Origin: Bacillota bacterium
GTDB taxonomy: Bacteria > Bacillota > Clostridia > Lachnospirales > Lachnospiraceae
Assembly (NCBI GenBank): GCA_023402845.1
Contig: JAEYFP010000045.1
Location: 194,784 to 258,783, forward strand
DNA: 64,000 nucleotides
Direction: 5' to 3'
Both the position numbers and the translations under genes were made by a program. Below are positions 34,177 through 43,739 of this stretch, piece by piece. Positions within the stretch are counted from its first letter, which is position 1. Each line of letters begins with the position of its first letter. Under the pieces are notes generated by a model. That model did not search any database, was not told the DNA's origin, and saw nothing but the letters and a program-made list of their open reading frames with translations.

Positions 34177-34227
34177 AATAGACCCTCCATTGAATTTTTT
34201 CACTTTGTTAATAATTTATCAATTAAA

Positions 34228-34256
34228 ATTATATCTTTCTCTTTTAAAAAAGTCAA
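34228..34256 (-). promoter_or_regulatory. gldA promoter
   Basis: TTGACT (34251-34256) and TATAAT (34228-34233), 17-bp spacer, overlapping the last bases of the HD-GYP gene. Confidence 0.75.
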
Positions 34257-35365
34257 TGCTGTTTCCTGAAGTTCGTCTGTTCCGCACAAGTCATGGATAT
34301 TGTTTTGAATTGATCCTGACGGGCGAGAAATGCATCCACAATATCCGGATCAAAATGGCTTCCGGAGTCAATACGAATAATTTCCACGGCCCTGCTATGC
34401 TCGACGGCTGCCTTGTAAACACGGCGGGTCGTGATTGCGTCATATGCATCCGCAACCGCCATCAGTCTGGCAGACAAAGGAATTTCTTCACCGGACAGCC
34501 CCTGAGGATATCCGCAGCCGTTCCACTTCTCGTGATGAGAATATGCAATTTCACGGGCGCAGCCCAAAAACGTATCGGCACCGCCCATCAGTCTTTCCAC
34601 ACATAGAATAGCGTCTCTTCCCATCGTCGTGTGGGTTTTCATGATATGGTACTCCTCCTCCGACAGAGCGCCCGGCTTCCAAAGGATGTTGTCGGGGATT
34701 CCAACTTTTCCGATATCGTGCAGAGGCGCGGAAAGCGTAATCATTTCGATTGTCTGGGCAGAAAGTACCTCTTCATATTTTTTTGTCTGCTTCAGATACT
34801 CCGCCAGTTCCTTAATATATAGCTTGGTCCGCTGAAGATGCTCCCCTGTTTCATTGTCCCTTGTTTCTGCCAGCGCTGCCATAGCCATAATGGAGGCTTC
34901 CTGTAAAATAGAAATATCTTTTGTGCGCCTTTGCACCTCTTCCTCTAAAAATCGGTTTTGATTTTCTAACAGATCTTTGGAACGCTTGAGCGCAAGGTGT
35001 GTTTTCATGCGTGCAGCAAGAATAACAGGACTCACAGGCTTGGCAATATAATCCGCCGCCCCCAGCGAAAAGCCCTTCTGTTCATCCGCCTCATCCGATT
35101 TAGCGGTCAGAAAAATCACCGGAATATCCCGAAGTGTTTTATCCTCCTTGAGCCTGCGGCAGGCTTCATAACCGTCCATCACCGGCATCCCTACATCCAT
35201 AAGAATAATATCCGGAGGGGCATATTTAGCAGCCTCCAGTGCCTTCACTCCGTCGGTGGCAATCCGAACCCGATATTCTTCCCTCAGCAATTCATTCAAA
35301 AGCAGAATATTGTCATGCGTATCGTCCACGACTAATACGGTTGGTTTTTGTTCGCCAGACAGCAT
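34253..35365 (-). CDS. Response regulator with HD-GYP c-di-GMP phosphodiesterase domain
   Basis: 370-aa protein: receiver (VVDDTHDN, phosphorylation Asp in ILMDVGMP, Lys in DYIAKPV; residues about 8-125), a coiled-coil helix (about 135-160) and an HD-GYP domain (HDIGKVGIPD, HHEKWNGCGYPQGL; about 165-350) that hydrolyses cyclic di-GMP. It starts 8 bp after the hybrid kinase stop, so the kinase is its likely phosphodonor. Confidence 0.93.
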   Translation of the reverse strand: MLSGEQKPTVLVVDDTHDNILLLNELLREEYRVRIATDGVKALEAAKYAPPDIILMDVGMPVMDGYEACRRLKEDKTLRDIPVIFLTAKSDEADEQKGFSLGAADYIAKPVSPVILAARMKTHLALKRSKDLLENQNRFLEEEVQRRTKDISILQEASIMAMAALAETRDNETGEHLQRTKLYIKELAEYLKQTKKYEEVLSAQTIEMITLSAPLHDIGKVGIPDNILWKPGALSEEEYHIMKTHTTMGRDAILCVERLMGGADTFLGCAREIAYSHHEKWNGCGYPQGLSGEEIPLSARLMAVADAYDAITTRRVYKAAVEHSRAVEIIRIDSGSHFDPDIVDAFLARQDQFKTISMTCAEQTNFRKQH

Positions 35366-35373
35366 AATCCCTC

Positions 35374-38300
35374 CTATTCTCCCTTCCAGACATGTTCCAG
35401 CAGCCGTGCAGCTTCCTCAAACTCGAAATATGTAATAAAATGCACCAATGCGCTATAATCAGAACCGTCCATGTTTGTTTTTAATCCATCGCTTATATTA
35501 CGGAAACAATCCAGGGCTTCCATATCGCTTTCCCGTAACAGGTGCAGCAGGTGTTCTACGGAAACAGCTTTCAGGGGGGCCTTCTTCTTTGTGTCCGCTG
35601 CTGCAATATAATCCAATTGCTGCGTGTTTTCAATGGCCTTAGAAACCTTGGAAAGATATTCTTCCAGTTCTTTCAATTCGGGCAATTCAGGAAATGACTC
35701 CTGCTGCATGCTTAACCGCTTCTCCATCTGAGGGATCAGTGAAGTCACTCCAGCCGCGCCGATATTTCCCGCAGCTCCTTTCAGCGTATGCAGCAGTTTG
35801 CCGGCTTCCGCAATATCCCCATCCAAAGCAGCATGACGGATTGCGGCAATCAACTCCTTTTGCTGTCCGGCAAAACGAAGCAGCAGCTCAGCATACAATT
35901 GCGTATTGCCTGCCGCGCGCAAAAGTCCCTGTTTGATATCCACACCTTCAATCTGCGGAAAGGGATGATGCAAAATTCTCTTTGGTCCCTCGTGATGAAC
36001 ATTCAACCATTTTGATATGGTAGAGAAAAGAATATCCACATCAATAGGCTTGGCAATATGATCGTTCATTCCGGCCTCAAAACACTTTTGTTTTTCATCC
36101 GTCATCGTCCGCGCTGTCATTGCAATAACAGGAACCTCCGGGTCCAGTGCACGGATGCTCTTTGTCGCTTCAAAACCGTCCATTTCCGGCATTTGCAGAT
36201 CCATCAGAATTAAATGGTACGACCGTGCAGGCGAAGCTTCAAAAAGCCTAACGGCTTGACGTCCGTCTTCTGCAATATCCACAAGCATTCCCTGACTCTC
36301 CAGCAGCTCCACCGCAATTTGCAGATTGATGTCGTTATCCTCTGCCAGCAGAACCCTGAAACCGGACAAATCATATTTCTTTTCCTGAACTAAAATACGC
36401 TGATCTTTATTCTTCTGCTCGGGTGCAAACAGCTTGACCAGAAAATCATAAAGCATGGATTGACTGACAGGCTTCTCAAGAATACCGTCAATATATTGAT
36501 CCGGAGGATTCTGCCGAATTGCTTCCTCATTAGCGCCCGTCAGGAGCACAATGACCGGACTATTTTTTAAGCGGGAGGAATCCTTGAATGTCATAGCGGC
36601 TTCGATACCGTCCATTCCTTCCATGTAATGGTTCATAAGTATCACACGGAACGGATCCTCCGTATCTGCCTGCTCTGCCAGAATAATCCCCTGTTCCCCC
36701 GAGGCTACTGATTCAGCCCTGAATTTCAGTGCCCGAAGATATTCCACCAAGGTTTCTCTCACCATCTGATTGCTATCCACTACTAAAATCTTTTTTCCAA
36801 GCAGGTCAGGCGGCACAATTTTCGAAGTTTCGCTCTTATCCGGCTCGATATCAAACCATACCGAGAAGATAAAGGTGCTGCCAACATTCTCCCGGCTGCT
36901 GACCTCTAAGGTACCTCCCATCAATTCGGCCAGTCCTTTGCTGATAGCCAATCCAAGTCCCGTCCCTCCAAACCGGCGGGTAGTGGAGCTGTCAGCCTGA
37001 GAGAATGCCTGAAACAAGGTCTCCTGCTGTTCCGCCGTAATGCCGATGCCGGTGTCGCTTACCAGGAACTGCAGTCTTACCCTGTTTTCAATTCTTCCTG
37101 TCAGCTTTACTTCTACGGATATCTCACCTCTTTCGGTGAATTTCACCGCGTTACCGGCAAGATTTGTTATAATTTCCGTAAGACGCATGGGATCACCTTT
37201 TATATATTCAGGAATCTCAGGTGAAATGCGGCATACAAATTCCAATCCTTTTTCCTGAGCCTGACGGCTGATGAACACAACAGAGTCTTCAATTACACTT
37301 TCCAGATGGAAAGCAATATTTTCAATATCCATTTTCCCGGAGTCTATTTTGGAGAAATCTAAAATATCATTGATAATACCGATAAGTGAGGTTGCGGAAT
37401 GATGGATTTTCCCTATATAATCCTGCTGTTTTGGAGACAGCTCCGTTTTCAGTGTAAGATAGGACATGCCGATAATGGCATTCATGGGTGTGCGGATTTC
37501 ATGACTCATGTTGGCAAGAAACTGAGATTTGGCTTGTTCCGCCCGTTCCGCCTGATGCAGGGCAATCATCAGGTCCTCCTCCCTACGGCGCAGACCGTCT
37601 ATATTACTCCGCAGCGCGGCTACCATAGTACGGAGTGCCTCCGCCAAAATTCCAAGCTCATTATTTGACCGGTGATGAATGGTAACATTCAGATCCCCAT
37701 GCGTAATCTCTTCTGCTGCCTGTGCCATATCCGCCAGGGGCCTGGTGATAATCCGGCGTACCAAAAACAGCAGGACGGCTATTACAAGGGCCATCAGCGC
37801 CAACTCAATAATCACGGATGTGAATACGGATTTTTGCTGCATCGCATTAATTTCAGCAACAGGCACACCGGCAAAAAAAACACCGATTGGGTTTCCCTCC
37901 GGATCAAGGATCGGTTTATAGGCAGCGGCGTAAGGAGCATCCAGAATTTCGGTCTGGCCATGATACACCGTACCCTCTTTGAGAACAACCTCGGCAATCC
38001 GGGCATCCAGCTTTGTGCCTACCGCACGCTGCCCCTCCTTCATGATGGTGGTGTTGACCCGCTCATCACCGATAAAAACAGTAAACTCATTACCCGTCAT
38101 ATCTTTCATTTTGTCCACAAAATCAGTATTTACCAGTGAATGGCCTGCAGAAACCACACCGATGACCTCTCCGCGTTCATTTTTCACCGGTGCGCCGGTG
38201 CGCATACTCAGGCGGGTTACCGTACCGAACTCAATATAGCTTGAAACTTCTCCTGCCAGAGCCTGGTCGATATTCTTTTGACCACTGATGGAATCTCCGA

Positions 38301-38682
38301 ACCGATCGCTGTTTGTGCGGACGATTACGTCTCCTTTTTCATCAGTAAATACGACGAAATCTATATTGGGTCCCATTAGACGAATTGTCTGCTCAGCCGT
38401 CTCCCGTAGGACTGCCGTGTTCTCCGATTCTATTGCTTGGATGACATCCTTGTTTTCCGCCAGCCTTTCTGCCGTCAATCTGGAGACAACCCGATAGTCG
38501 TCTACAATTACATCCATCGTTTCAAGTGCTTTCTGGCTTCGTGTGATATCGATTTGATCTATGACATTGCGATTGCTCTCGGACATGTAGATAACTGAAA
38601 AAATCCCGACAACAAAAATGCCGCAGACAGAAAGAAATGTAAACGTAAACTTGATTTTTTTGAAAAAAGGAATCGCTGTCAT
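35374..38682 (-). CDS. Hybrid sensor histidine kinase, Cache-HAMP-HisKA-HATPase-REC-REC-Hpt
   Basis: 1102-aa membrane kinase. Two helices (about 10-32 and 288-310) bracket a Cache-type extracellular sensor, then HAMP, HisKA with SHEIRTPMNAI near residue 395, HATPase (NLAGNAVKF, DTGIGI, GTGLGLAI), two receivers and a C-terminal Hpt with HTLKGAAGNIGA. The first receiver has ILMNHYMEGMDG: the phosphorylation Asp position is Asn, so it is probably not phosphorylated. The second is intact (AEDNDIN, LMDLQMPEMDG, HIAKPI). GGAGGG precedes the ATG. It is paired with the HD-GYP regulator downstream. Confidence 0.92.
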   Translation of the reverse strand: MTAIPFFKKIKFTFTFLSVCGIFVVGIFSVIYMSESNRNVIDQIDITRSQKALETMDVIVDDYRVVSRLTAERLAENKDVIQAIESENTAVLRETAEQTIRLMGPNIDFVVFTDEKGDVIVRTNSDRFGDSISGQKNIDQALAGEVSSYIEFGTVTRLSMRTGAPVKNERGEVIGVVSAGHSLVNTDFVDKMKDMTGNEFTVFIGDERVNTTIMKEGQRAVGTKLDARIAEVVLKEGTVYHGQTEILDAPYAAAYKPILDPEGNPIGVFFAGVPVAEINAMQQKSVFTSVIIELALMALVIAVLLFLVRRIITRPLADMAQAAEEITHGDLNVTIHHRSNNELGILAEALRTMVAALRSNIDGLRRREEDLMIALHQAERAEQAKSQFLANMSHEIRTPMNAIIGMSYLTLKTELSPKQQDYIGKIHHSATSLIGIINDILDFSKIDSGKMDIENIAFHLESVIEDSVVFISRQAQEKGLEFVCRISPEIPEYIKGDPMRLTEIITNLAGNAVKFTERGEISVEVKLTGRIENRVRLQFLVSDTGIGITAEQQETLFQAFSQADSSTTRRFGGTGLGLAISKGLAELMGGTLEVSSRENVGSTFIFSVWFDIEPDKSETSKIVPPDLLGKKILVVDSNQMVRETLVEYLRALKFRAESVASGEQGIILAEQADTEDPFRVILMNHYMEGMDGIEAAMTFKDSSRLKNSPVIVLLTGANEEAIRQNPPDQYIDGILEKPVSQSMLYDFLVKLFAPEQKNKDQRILVQEKKYDLSGFRVLLAEDNDINLQIAVELLESQGMLVDIAEDGRQAVRLFEASPARSYHLILMDLQMPEMDGFEATKSIRALDPEVPVIAMTARTMTDEKQKCFEAGMNDHIAKPIDVDILFSTISKWLNVHHEGPKRILHHPFPQIEGVDIKQGLLRAAGNTQLYAELLLRFAGQQKELIAAIRHAALDGDIAEAGKLLHTLKGAAGNIGAAGVTSLIPQMEKRLSMQQESFPELPELKELEEYLSKVSKAIENTQQLDYIAAADTKKKAPLKAVSVEHLLHLLRESDMEALDCFRNISDGLKTNMDGSDYSALVHFITYFEFEEAARLLEHVWKGE

Positions 38683-38788
38683 AAGAAACCCTCCAATCTT
38701 TTATTCCTTCCAATTTTTTGCTAATGCAAATACTTTATCTATTTTGTCTCATCTAAAAACTGAGCAGTCTTGTTGGAAGATCGGGTAT

Positions 38789-38811
38789 CTCAATATTTCT
38801 CTGATATTGAG
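38789..38811. other. Inverted repeat in the kinase-feoA gap
   Basis: CTCAATAT / ATATTGAG, 8-bp perfect arms, 7-base loop, in the 353-bp divergent gap between the hybrid kinase and feoA. Could be an operator. Apart from this and the feoA promoter, I see nothing else in the gap. Confidence 0.4.
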
Positions 38812-38961
38812 CGGTATTCATCAGGGCAGAACTCTCATTTATGTAAAAATATCATTTTTCACGCAGCTATTTTCAATACATAATATAATTCTACATAAAT
38901 TTCTATCATTCTTCAACAATTTCTTATGAAATTTTTGGGAAAATCCCTTCCTCCAAAATTG

Positions 38962-38990
38962 TTGACTGCAAATTAAGGATATGATATATT
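38962..38990 (+). promoter_or_regulatory. feoA promoter
   Basis: TTGACT (38962-38967) and TATATT (38985-38990) with a 17-bp spacer; the start point would be near 38997, at the edge of the inverted repeat. Confidence 0.75.
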
Positions 38991-38996
38991 AATCGT

Positions 38997-39016
38997 TGGT
39001 TAGTTTTGGCTAACCA
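38997..39016. promoter_or_regulatory. Putative iron-responsive operator, feoA
   Basis: Inverted repeat TGGTTAG-TTTTGG-CTAACCA (7-bp arms) at the predicted transcription start. Its core GTTAG-N6-CTAAC recurs at the same position of the siderophore transporter promoter (50866-50881) and resembles DtxR/IdeR-type boxes. Confidence 0.6.
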
Positions 39017-39035
39017 GAAAAGGACAAATTAGATT

Positions 39036-39248
39036 ATGCCACTGTCATTAGCTGAGATAGGAATTCCATATACTATTGTTCGCGTTGCAGGCAAGGAAAA
39101 AGAGCGGCGCCATCTGGAAGACTTAGGCTTCATTGCGGGAACTGTTGTGGTTGTAATTTCTAAGTTTAACCACTATATTCTTTTAAACATAAGGGGATCA
39201 CGGATTGGTATCGGGGAAGAACTCGGAAGAAGAATTATTTTAAAATAA
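39036..39248 (+). CDS. FeoA-domain protein
   Basis: 70-aa SH3-like FeoA domain (LSLAEIGIPYTIVRVAGKE, LEDLGFIAGTVVVVI, RGSRIGIGEELGRRI). FeoA normally assists the ferrous iron transporter FeoB; no feoB lies here. It is followed after 31 bp by a c-di-GMP enzyme on the same strand, which is an unusual partner. Iron-dependent control is inferred from the operator upstream. Confidence 0.85.
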   Translation: MPLSLAEIGIPYTIVRVAGKEKERRHLEDLGFIAGTVVVVISKFNHYILLNIRGSRIGIGEELGRRIILK

Positions 39249-39279
39249 GAATGAATCAGAAAGAAGGTTGATCATTGAT

Positions 39280-41334
39280 ATGAGAAACAAGGCTATTGTT
39301 TTGCTATCATATGCCTCCATTGCCATGATCGCAATGATATGTATCATTCAAATGGTGCTGCTGTCACAGGATGTACAGCCGGCAAATATACCGGAATCAA
39401 TTCAACGCTATTTTTGGCGCAGCCAGCTGATAACTCTCCTGCTCGGATTATCAGCGCTCGCCATTATTTTTTTTACAGAAAGTATTCACAGCTCTCTAAA
39501 GCGAAACGCTTATACAGACATTACGGGAATTATGAATAAGCATGCCTGTATGGAGCATATGAGTATTCTGGATTGCCGTGACAGTACGGTGGGTATCGGC
39601 CTTGCCATGTTTGATTTAAACAATTTGAAAAAGGTCAATGATTTTTACGGACACGAGGCGGGAGACCTGTTGATTCAGCAATTTGTCATTTTACTTCGTC
39701 AATGTGCAGAAAAGAAATTTTTTCTTGGCCGCTTTGGCGGAGATGAATTTATTGTAATCATACAAAATTGTGAAGAAAGCATGATGCTGAATTTTTTGGA
39801 GCAAGTCAGCAAAGCGGTTGAGAAAAATAATGCGGCAAATACAATTGGAATCAGCTATGCATGCGGCTTCGCAATCAGTACGCGGGAGCACTATTATCTG
39901 GTTGATGAGCTTCTCAAAGAAGCTGATAAAAAAATGTATCAGAATAAAAAAATAATTAAATCCGGTGAGCTGACCGAACCCCAGCAAATAAGTAAAGTGC
40001 TGGATAGCGACAGAGTAAACTCGGCAGAAAAAGACGGCTTGACAGGAATGTTCAGTCATGATACTTTCGTTTCCACTGTGACAAAAGTCCTCCAAATTTA
40101 CAATGATCGTTCACGATTGGCACTGATATGCTCCGATATCCATAATTTCAGATTCTTTAATGAATTATACGGACATAAAGAAGGGGACCATATTCTTCGT
40201 CAATTCTCAATAGAATTGAACAGGCAGCCTTTCTGTCTGTGTTCCTACAGATTATATTCCGATAATTTTGCTTTTTTGGCGGATGTATCACAGTTTTCGG
40301 AAGAACAGGCAGTGGAAATGATCCAGGCATGGAACATACGATTTGCCGCCGGCATCGACAATGCCTATCCGGGCAGTCGGTTTATCTTAAAAAGCGGGAT
40401 ATACTTTCTTTCCAATTTCCATGAGTCGGTGGAGACCATGCTAAATAATGCTGATTGTGCACGCAAATCTTCCAAGCCTAATTTTAAAAATATTGTGGTT
40501 TATTCCGACGAACTGAGCCGGGAGATAAAACTGCGTTTTGACACTGTCAATTCATTTCAGAGAGCGCTGGATCGTCATGAATTCCATGTTTATGTACAGC
40601 CAAAAGTATCCTGCCGGGACAAAAAAATATGCAGTGCCGAAGCCCTTGTTCGCTGGCAGAAAAGTGACGGGATATTTCTTCCCCCGGATACCTTTGTACC
40701 AATTTTGGAGCAGTCGGGGGACATTATTAATATGGATTTTTATGTATATGAGAAAGTATTTGAATACCTTTATCAACAGCAAGTGAACAAAAAAACAGTC
40801 ACTCCTCTTTCTGTCAATGTATCCCGTGTGCATCTTACTATGACGGAAAGCTTCATGGAAAGAATCAGCCGGCTCCATTCCCGTTACCCTGTTCCGCCTT
40901 CCCTGATTACCTTTGAATTGACTGAAAGCGCTTATATACAGGAAATCTATTCAGCCGAACAATTTGTCAACCGGCTGCACGCATTGGGATACCGCGTTTC
41001 TATGGACGACTTTGGCAGCGGATATTCTTCTTTGAAAGGACTATATCCCATGCATTTTGATGAGGTCAAATTTGATCAGGCCTTTATCAGAAATGAGATT
41101 ACAGAAGAAGCCGGCAACTGGTTAATCCGGCTCATTAATCTTGTCAAGAGTCTGAATACCACCATTGTCTGTGAAGGCGTTGAGACGGACGAAACGATTA
41201 CCCTGCTGGAACAATCCAACTGCGATCTGCTTCAGGGCTACTATTATTATAAGCCCTTTCCTCTTGGGAACTTGCCGGCTTTGGTAGACATACCTGCTTA
41301 TTTGACAGATACATACTCATTACCTTCTATATAA
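39280..41334 (+). CDS. Membrane GGDEF-GGDEF(degenerate)-EAL protein
   Basis: 684-aa c-di-GMP metabolism protein. Two N-terminal membrane helices (about residues 5-25 and 45-65), a first GGDEF domain with intact RFGGDEF and FDLNNLKKVND, a second with the signature lost (RLYSDNF), and a C-terminal EAL domain with SAEALVRW, ELTES, DDFGSGYSSL, KFDQAFI and CEGVET intact. Both synthesis and hydrolysis are possible; the degenerate domain may be regulatory. ATG 39280 is preferred to the in-frame TTG at 39268. Its 3' end overlaps the convergent AAG gene by 37 bases. Confidence 0.92.
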   Translation: MRNKAIVLLSYASIAMIAMICIIQMVLLSQDVQPANIPESIQRYFWRSQLITLLLGLSALAIIFFTESIHSSLKRNAYTDITGIMNKHACMEHMSILDCRDSTVGIGLAMFDLNNLKKVNDFYGHEAGDLLIQQFVILLRQCAEKKFFLGRFGGDEFIVIIQNCEESMMLNFLEQVSKAVEKNNAANTIGISYACGFAISTREHYYLVDELLKEADKKMYQNKKIIKSGELTEPQQISKVLDSDRVNSAEKDGLTGMFSHDTFVSTVTKVLQIYNDRSRLALICSDIHNFRFFNELYGHKEGDHILRQFSIELNRQPFCLCSYRLYSDNFAFLADVSQFSEEQAVEMIQAWNIRFAAGIDNAYPGSRFILKSGIYFLSNFHESVETMLNNADCARKSSKPNFKNIVVYSDELSREIKLRFDTVNSFQRALDRHEFHVYVQPKVSCRDKKICSAEALVRWQKSDGIFLPPDTFVPILEQSGDIINMDFYVYEKVFEYLYQQQVNKKTVTPLSVNVSRVHLTMTESFMERISRLHSRYPVPPSLITFELTESAYIQEIYSAEQFVNRLHALGYRVSMDDFGSGYSSLKGLYPMHFDEVKFDQAFIRNEITEEAGNWLIRLINLVKSLNTTIVCEGVETDETITLLEQSNCDLLQGYYYYKPFPLGNLPALVDIPAYLTDTYSLPSI

Positions 41335-41909
41335 AATCGCCAGGGATAGTCCCTTGCTTCCCCCGCATAGTCAATACCTATCCGTTTTGTTGTTACTATG
41401 CTTAGGTTTTTGCTTTCGCCTTCCTCAATGTATACTTCATTGCCGCACAAATCCATACCGTTAAAGCTCCTGTCTAATGATAATGCACAGCACAATTTAC
41501 CGGGTCCGTTCGTAAGACCTCTGCGCTGACCTTTTGTCAACTGTTCATAAGACTTTCCAAATCTCCTTTGCGCCATCCCTTCAATTCCTTCCAACGGCTC
41601 AGCGGCCCTTATTAAAACTGCTTGAGGCTTTTCTTTTTCATTAGTTACTACATTGAAACAGAAATACATGCCATAGATCATAAATAGATAAGAAAATCCG
41701 GGACTTCCATACATAACCTCCACTCCGGATGTCCTTTTGCCGCCATAGGAATGTGCCGCCTTATCTTCTAAGCCCATATACGCCTCCGCTTCGATAATCT
41801 CAGCAGAAGTTCTTTGTCCGTCTATCTCATGTACAAGTATTTTCCCCAAAAGCTCTTTGGCAACTAAGATTGAGTCCCGGTTATAAAAATCCCTCTCCAA
41901 TTTTTTCAA
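41298..41909 (-). CDS. 3-methyladenine DNA glycosylase (AAG/MPG family)
   Basis: 203-aa base-excision repair glycosylase removing alkylated purines. Family blocks: LAKELLGK-like VAKELLGKIL, ETEAY-like EAEAYMG..D.AAHSYGG, the MYGSPGFSYLFMIYGMYFCFNVV segment, VLIRAAEP and LTNGPGKLCCALSLD. Overlaps the EAL gene's tail on the other strand. Confidence 0.93.
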   Translation of the reverse strand: MKKLERDFYNRDSILVAKELLGKILVHEIDGQRTSAEIIEAEAYMGLEDKAAHSYGGKRTSGVEVMYGSPGFSYLFMIYGMYFCFNVVTNEKEKPQAVLIRAAEPLEGIEGMAQRRFGKSYEQLTKGQRRGLTNGPGKLCCALSLDRSFNGMDLCGNEVYIEEGESKNLSIVTTKRIGIDYAGEARDYPWRFYIEGNEYVSVK

Positions 41910-41930
41910 TTTGATCCACTTTCCCGAATT

Positions 41931-43574
41931 TTATTCATCGTTTGCCTTCAACTTCTCAAAACCTTTTCTATAGGTCCGTCCTTTGCCAGTTCGTCTGCCG
42001 TGCTCCGGCATATTACTCCCCTTCGCTCTCTGTCCAATTCTCCATCGTACGATATCAGTGATGAGTTCATAATCGATCGGCTTGCCAAGCGGCAGCTGAA
42101 TTGCTCCCTTGGATGTCTTATATCCTGCAAGCCGCTCCGCAAATTCAGACGTAGCTTCGCCGCCGGGATACAGTCCGATATGTTTTTTAAACGCCGCAAA
42201 ATGAATCAGATTTTCACCCTGCCAAAATGTCGGCATCTGCCATGAGATCCTCTCTACGGCTTCCGGCGCGGCTGCACGGATAGTTTTACGAATACGCTGC
42301 AGCAAAGACCGCACCTCTTTCGGTTGTGCCGCAATATATTCGTCAATACTGCTTACGTTCACACAAGTCTCTGTTGATGAAGCGTCATTTTTGGAAGCCG
42401 TATGCAATGACTCTCTCTTTAACGCCGGAAAGTTGTTCTTTAACGGGTAGGGATGATCTTTTATTTCTATTAATTTCTTCCCAATCAGCTTCTCAATATT
42501 GTTAAGCTGTCCCTTTTCATCAAAATCGCAGAAGGATATTGCTGTTCCTCCAAGCCCTGCCCTGCCTGTCCGTCCAATACGATGTACATACGTCTCCGGT
42601 ATATCCGGCAGGTCATAGTTAATCACATGCGTCAGTTCATCTATGTCTATTCCCCTTGCGGCAATATCTGTCGCAAGCAATATTCGCAATGTTTTATTTT
42701 TAAAACTATTTAACGCTCTCTGACGTGCGCCTTGTGATTTATCACCATGAATTGCCTGTGCAATTACGTTATTCCTTGATAACTGCTTAATAAGCCGATC
42801 CGCTCCGTGCTTGGTACGAGTAAAAACCAGTGCCGAAACTATGCTTTTATCTTTTAGTATGTGCAAAAGCAGATCTTTCTTATTACTTTTATCAACAAAG
42901 TACAAGTACTGCTCGATGGTATCCACTGTTGATGATACCGGAGTGATTTCTATTTTCTCAGGAGTCTTCAGAATCGTACCGGCCAGTTTGGCGATGTCCG
43001 GCGGCATCGTAGCCGAAAAAAGCAATGTTTGCTTTTTTAAAGGTGTTTTTGCAATGATCTTTCTAACATCATGAATAAATCCCATATCCAGCATACGGTC
43101 TGCTTCGTCTAATATAAATATCTTAATATGCTCTATATTTACAATTTTCTGATTAATTAAGTCCAGCAGTCTTCCCGGCGTTGCCACAAGGATATCTATC
43201 CTTTGCTTTAAATTTTCCTCCTGCGTCTTTTGAGACACTCCCCCAAAGACGACACAGCATCGTAAATCCGTAAATTTCCCGTAAGTATTAAAACTTTCAT
43301 AAATTTGCAGAGCAAGCTCCCTTGTCGGGGTTACAATTAAAGCTCTTATATTTTGTTTTGTCTGATCGGATACTTTTTCTTCGCTGAGCAGCTGAAGCGT
43401 CGGTATTGCAAATGCGGCTGTTTTCCCGGTACCGGTCTGGGCACAACCGAGCAAATCACGGCCGCTTAAAATAACCGGTATTGCCTTTTCCTGGATCGGT
43501 GTAGGAACCTCATAATTTTCCTTTTTTAATGCCTTTCTAATTTCAGGCATAATATTTAAATCTTTAAATTGCAT
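41931..43574 (-). CDS. DEAD-box RNA helicase fused to a DUF1801 domain
   Basis: 547-aa fusion. Residues about 1-375 are an RhlE-type helicase core: Q-motif, AQTGTGKT, PTRELA, DEADRMLDMGF, SAT and HRIGRTGR. Residues about 403-520 resemble DUF1801/YdhG-type small proteins (SIDEYIAAQPKEVRSLLQRIRKTI, AVERISWQMPTFW, HFAAFKKHIGLYPG), normally stand-alone, followed by a basic tail. The helicase would unwind RNA; the added domain's role is unknown. Start ATG 43574 has AGAGGAG. The fusion reads through without a break. Confidence 0.9.
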   Translation of the reverse strand: MQFKDLNIMPEIRKALKKENYEVPTPIQEKAIPVILSGRDLLGCAQTGTGKTAAFAIPTLQLLSEEKVSDQTKQNIRALIVTPTRELALQIYESFNTYGKFTDLRCCVVFGGVSQKTQEENLKQRIDILVATPGRLLDLINQKIVNIEHIKIFILDEADRMLDMGFIHDVRKIIAKTPLKKQTLLFSATMPPDIAKLAGTILKTPEKIEITPVSSTVDTIEQYLYFVDKSNKKDLLLHILKDKSIVSALVFTRTKHGADRLIKQLSRNNVIAQAIHGDKSQGARQRALNSFKNKTLRILLATDIAARGIDIDELTHVINYDLPDIPETYVHRIGRTGRAGLGGTAISFCDFDEKGQLNNIEKLIGKKLIEIKDHPYPLKNNFPALKRESLHTASKNDASSTETCVNVSSIDEYIAAQPKEVRSLLQRIRKTIRAAAPEAVERISWQMPTFWQGENLIHFAAFKKHIGLYPGGEATSEFAERLAGYKTSKGAIQLPLGKPIDYELITDIVRWRIGQRAKGSNMPEHGRRTGKGRTYRKGFEKLKANDE

Positions 43575-43705
43575 AAACTCTCCTCTTCCCTTCACGCAGC
43601 CCGGTAATTTTTAAAAACTCTACGGCTGCATAAGGTAGTTCTGTATAGAATTTTTAGTAACTTTTCATAATACAACTCCTTGATTATTATAATACAATAA
43701 AGCAA

Positions 43706-43731
43706 AAATGCAACCGATATGGGTTGCATTT
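43706..43731. terminator. Bidirectional-looking intrinsic terminator
   Basis: AAATGCAACC / GGTTGCATTT with a six-base loop, T-rich on both sides; lies 8 bp after the stop of the NifX-like gene on the minus strand. Confidence 0.7.
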
Positions 43732-43739
43732 GCCGTTTT

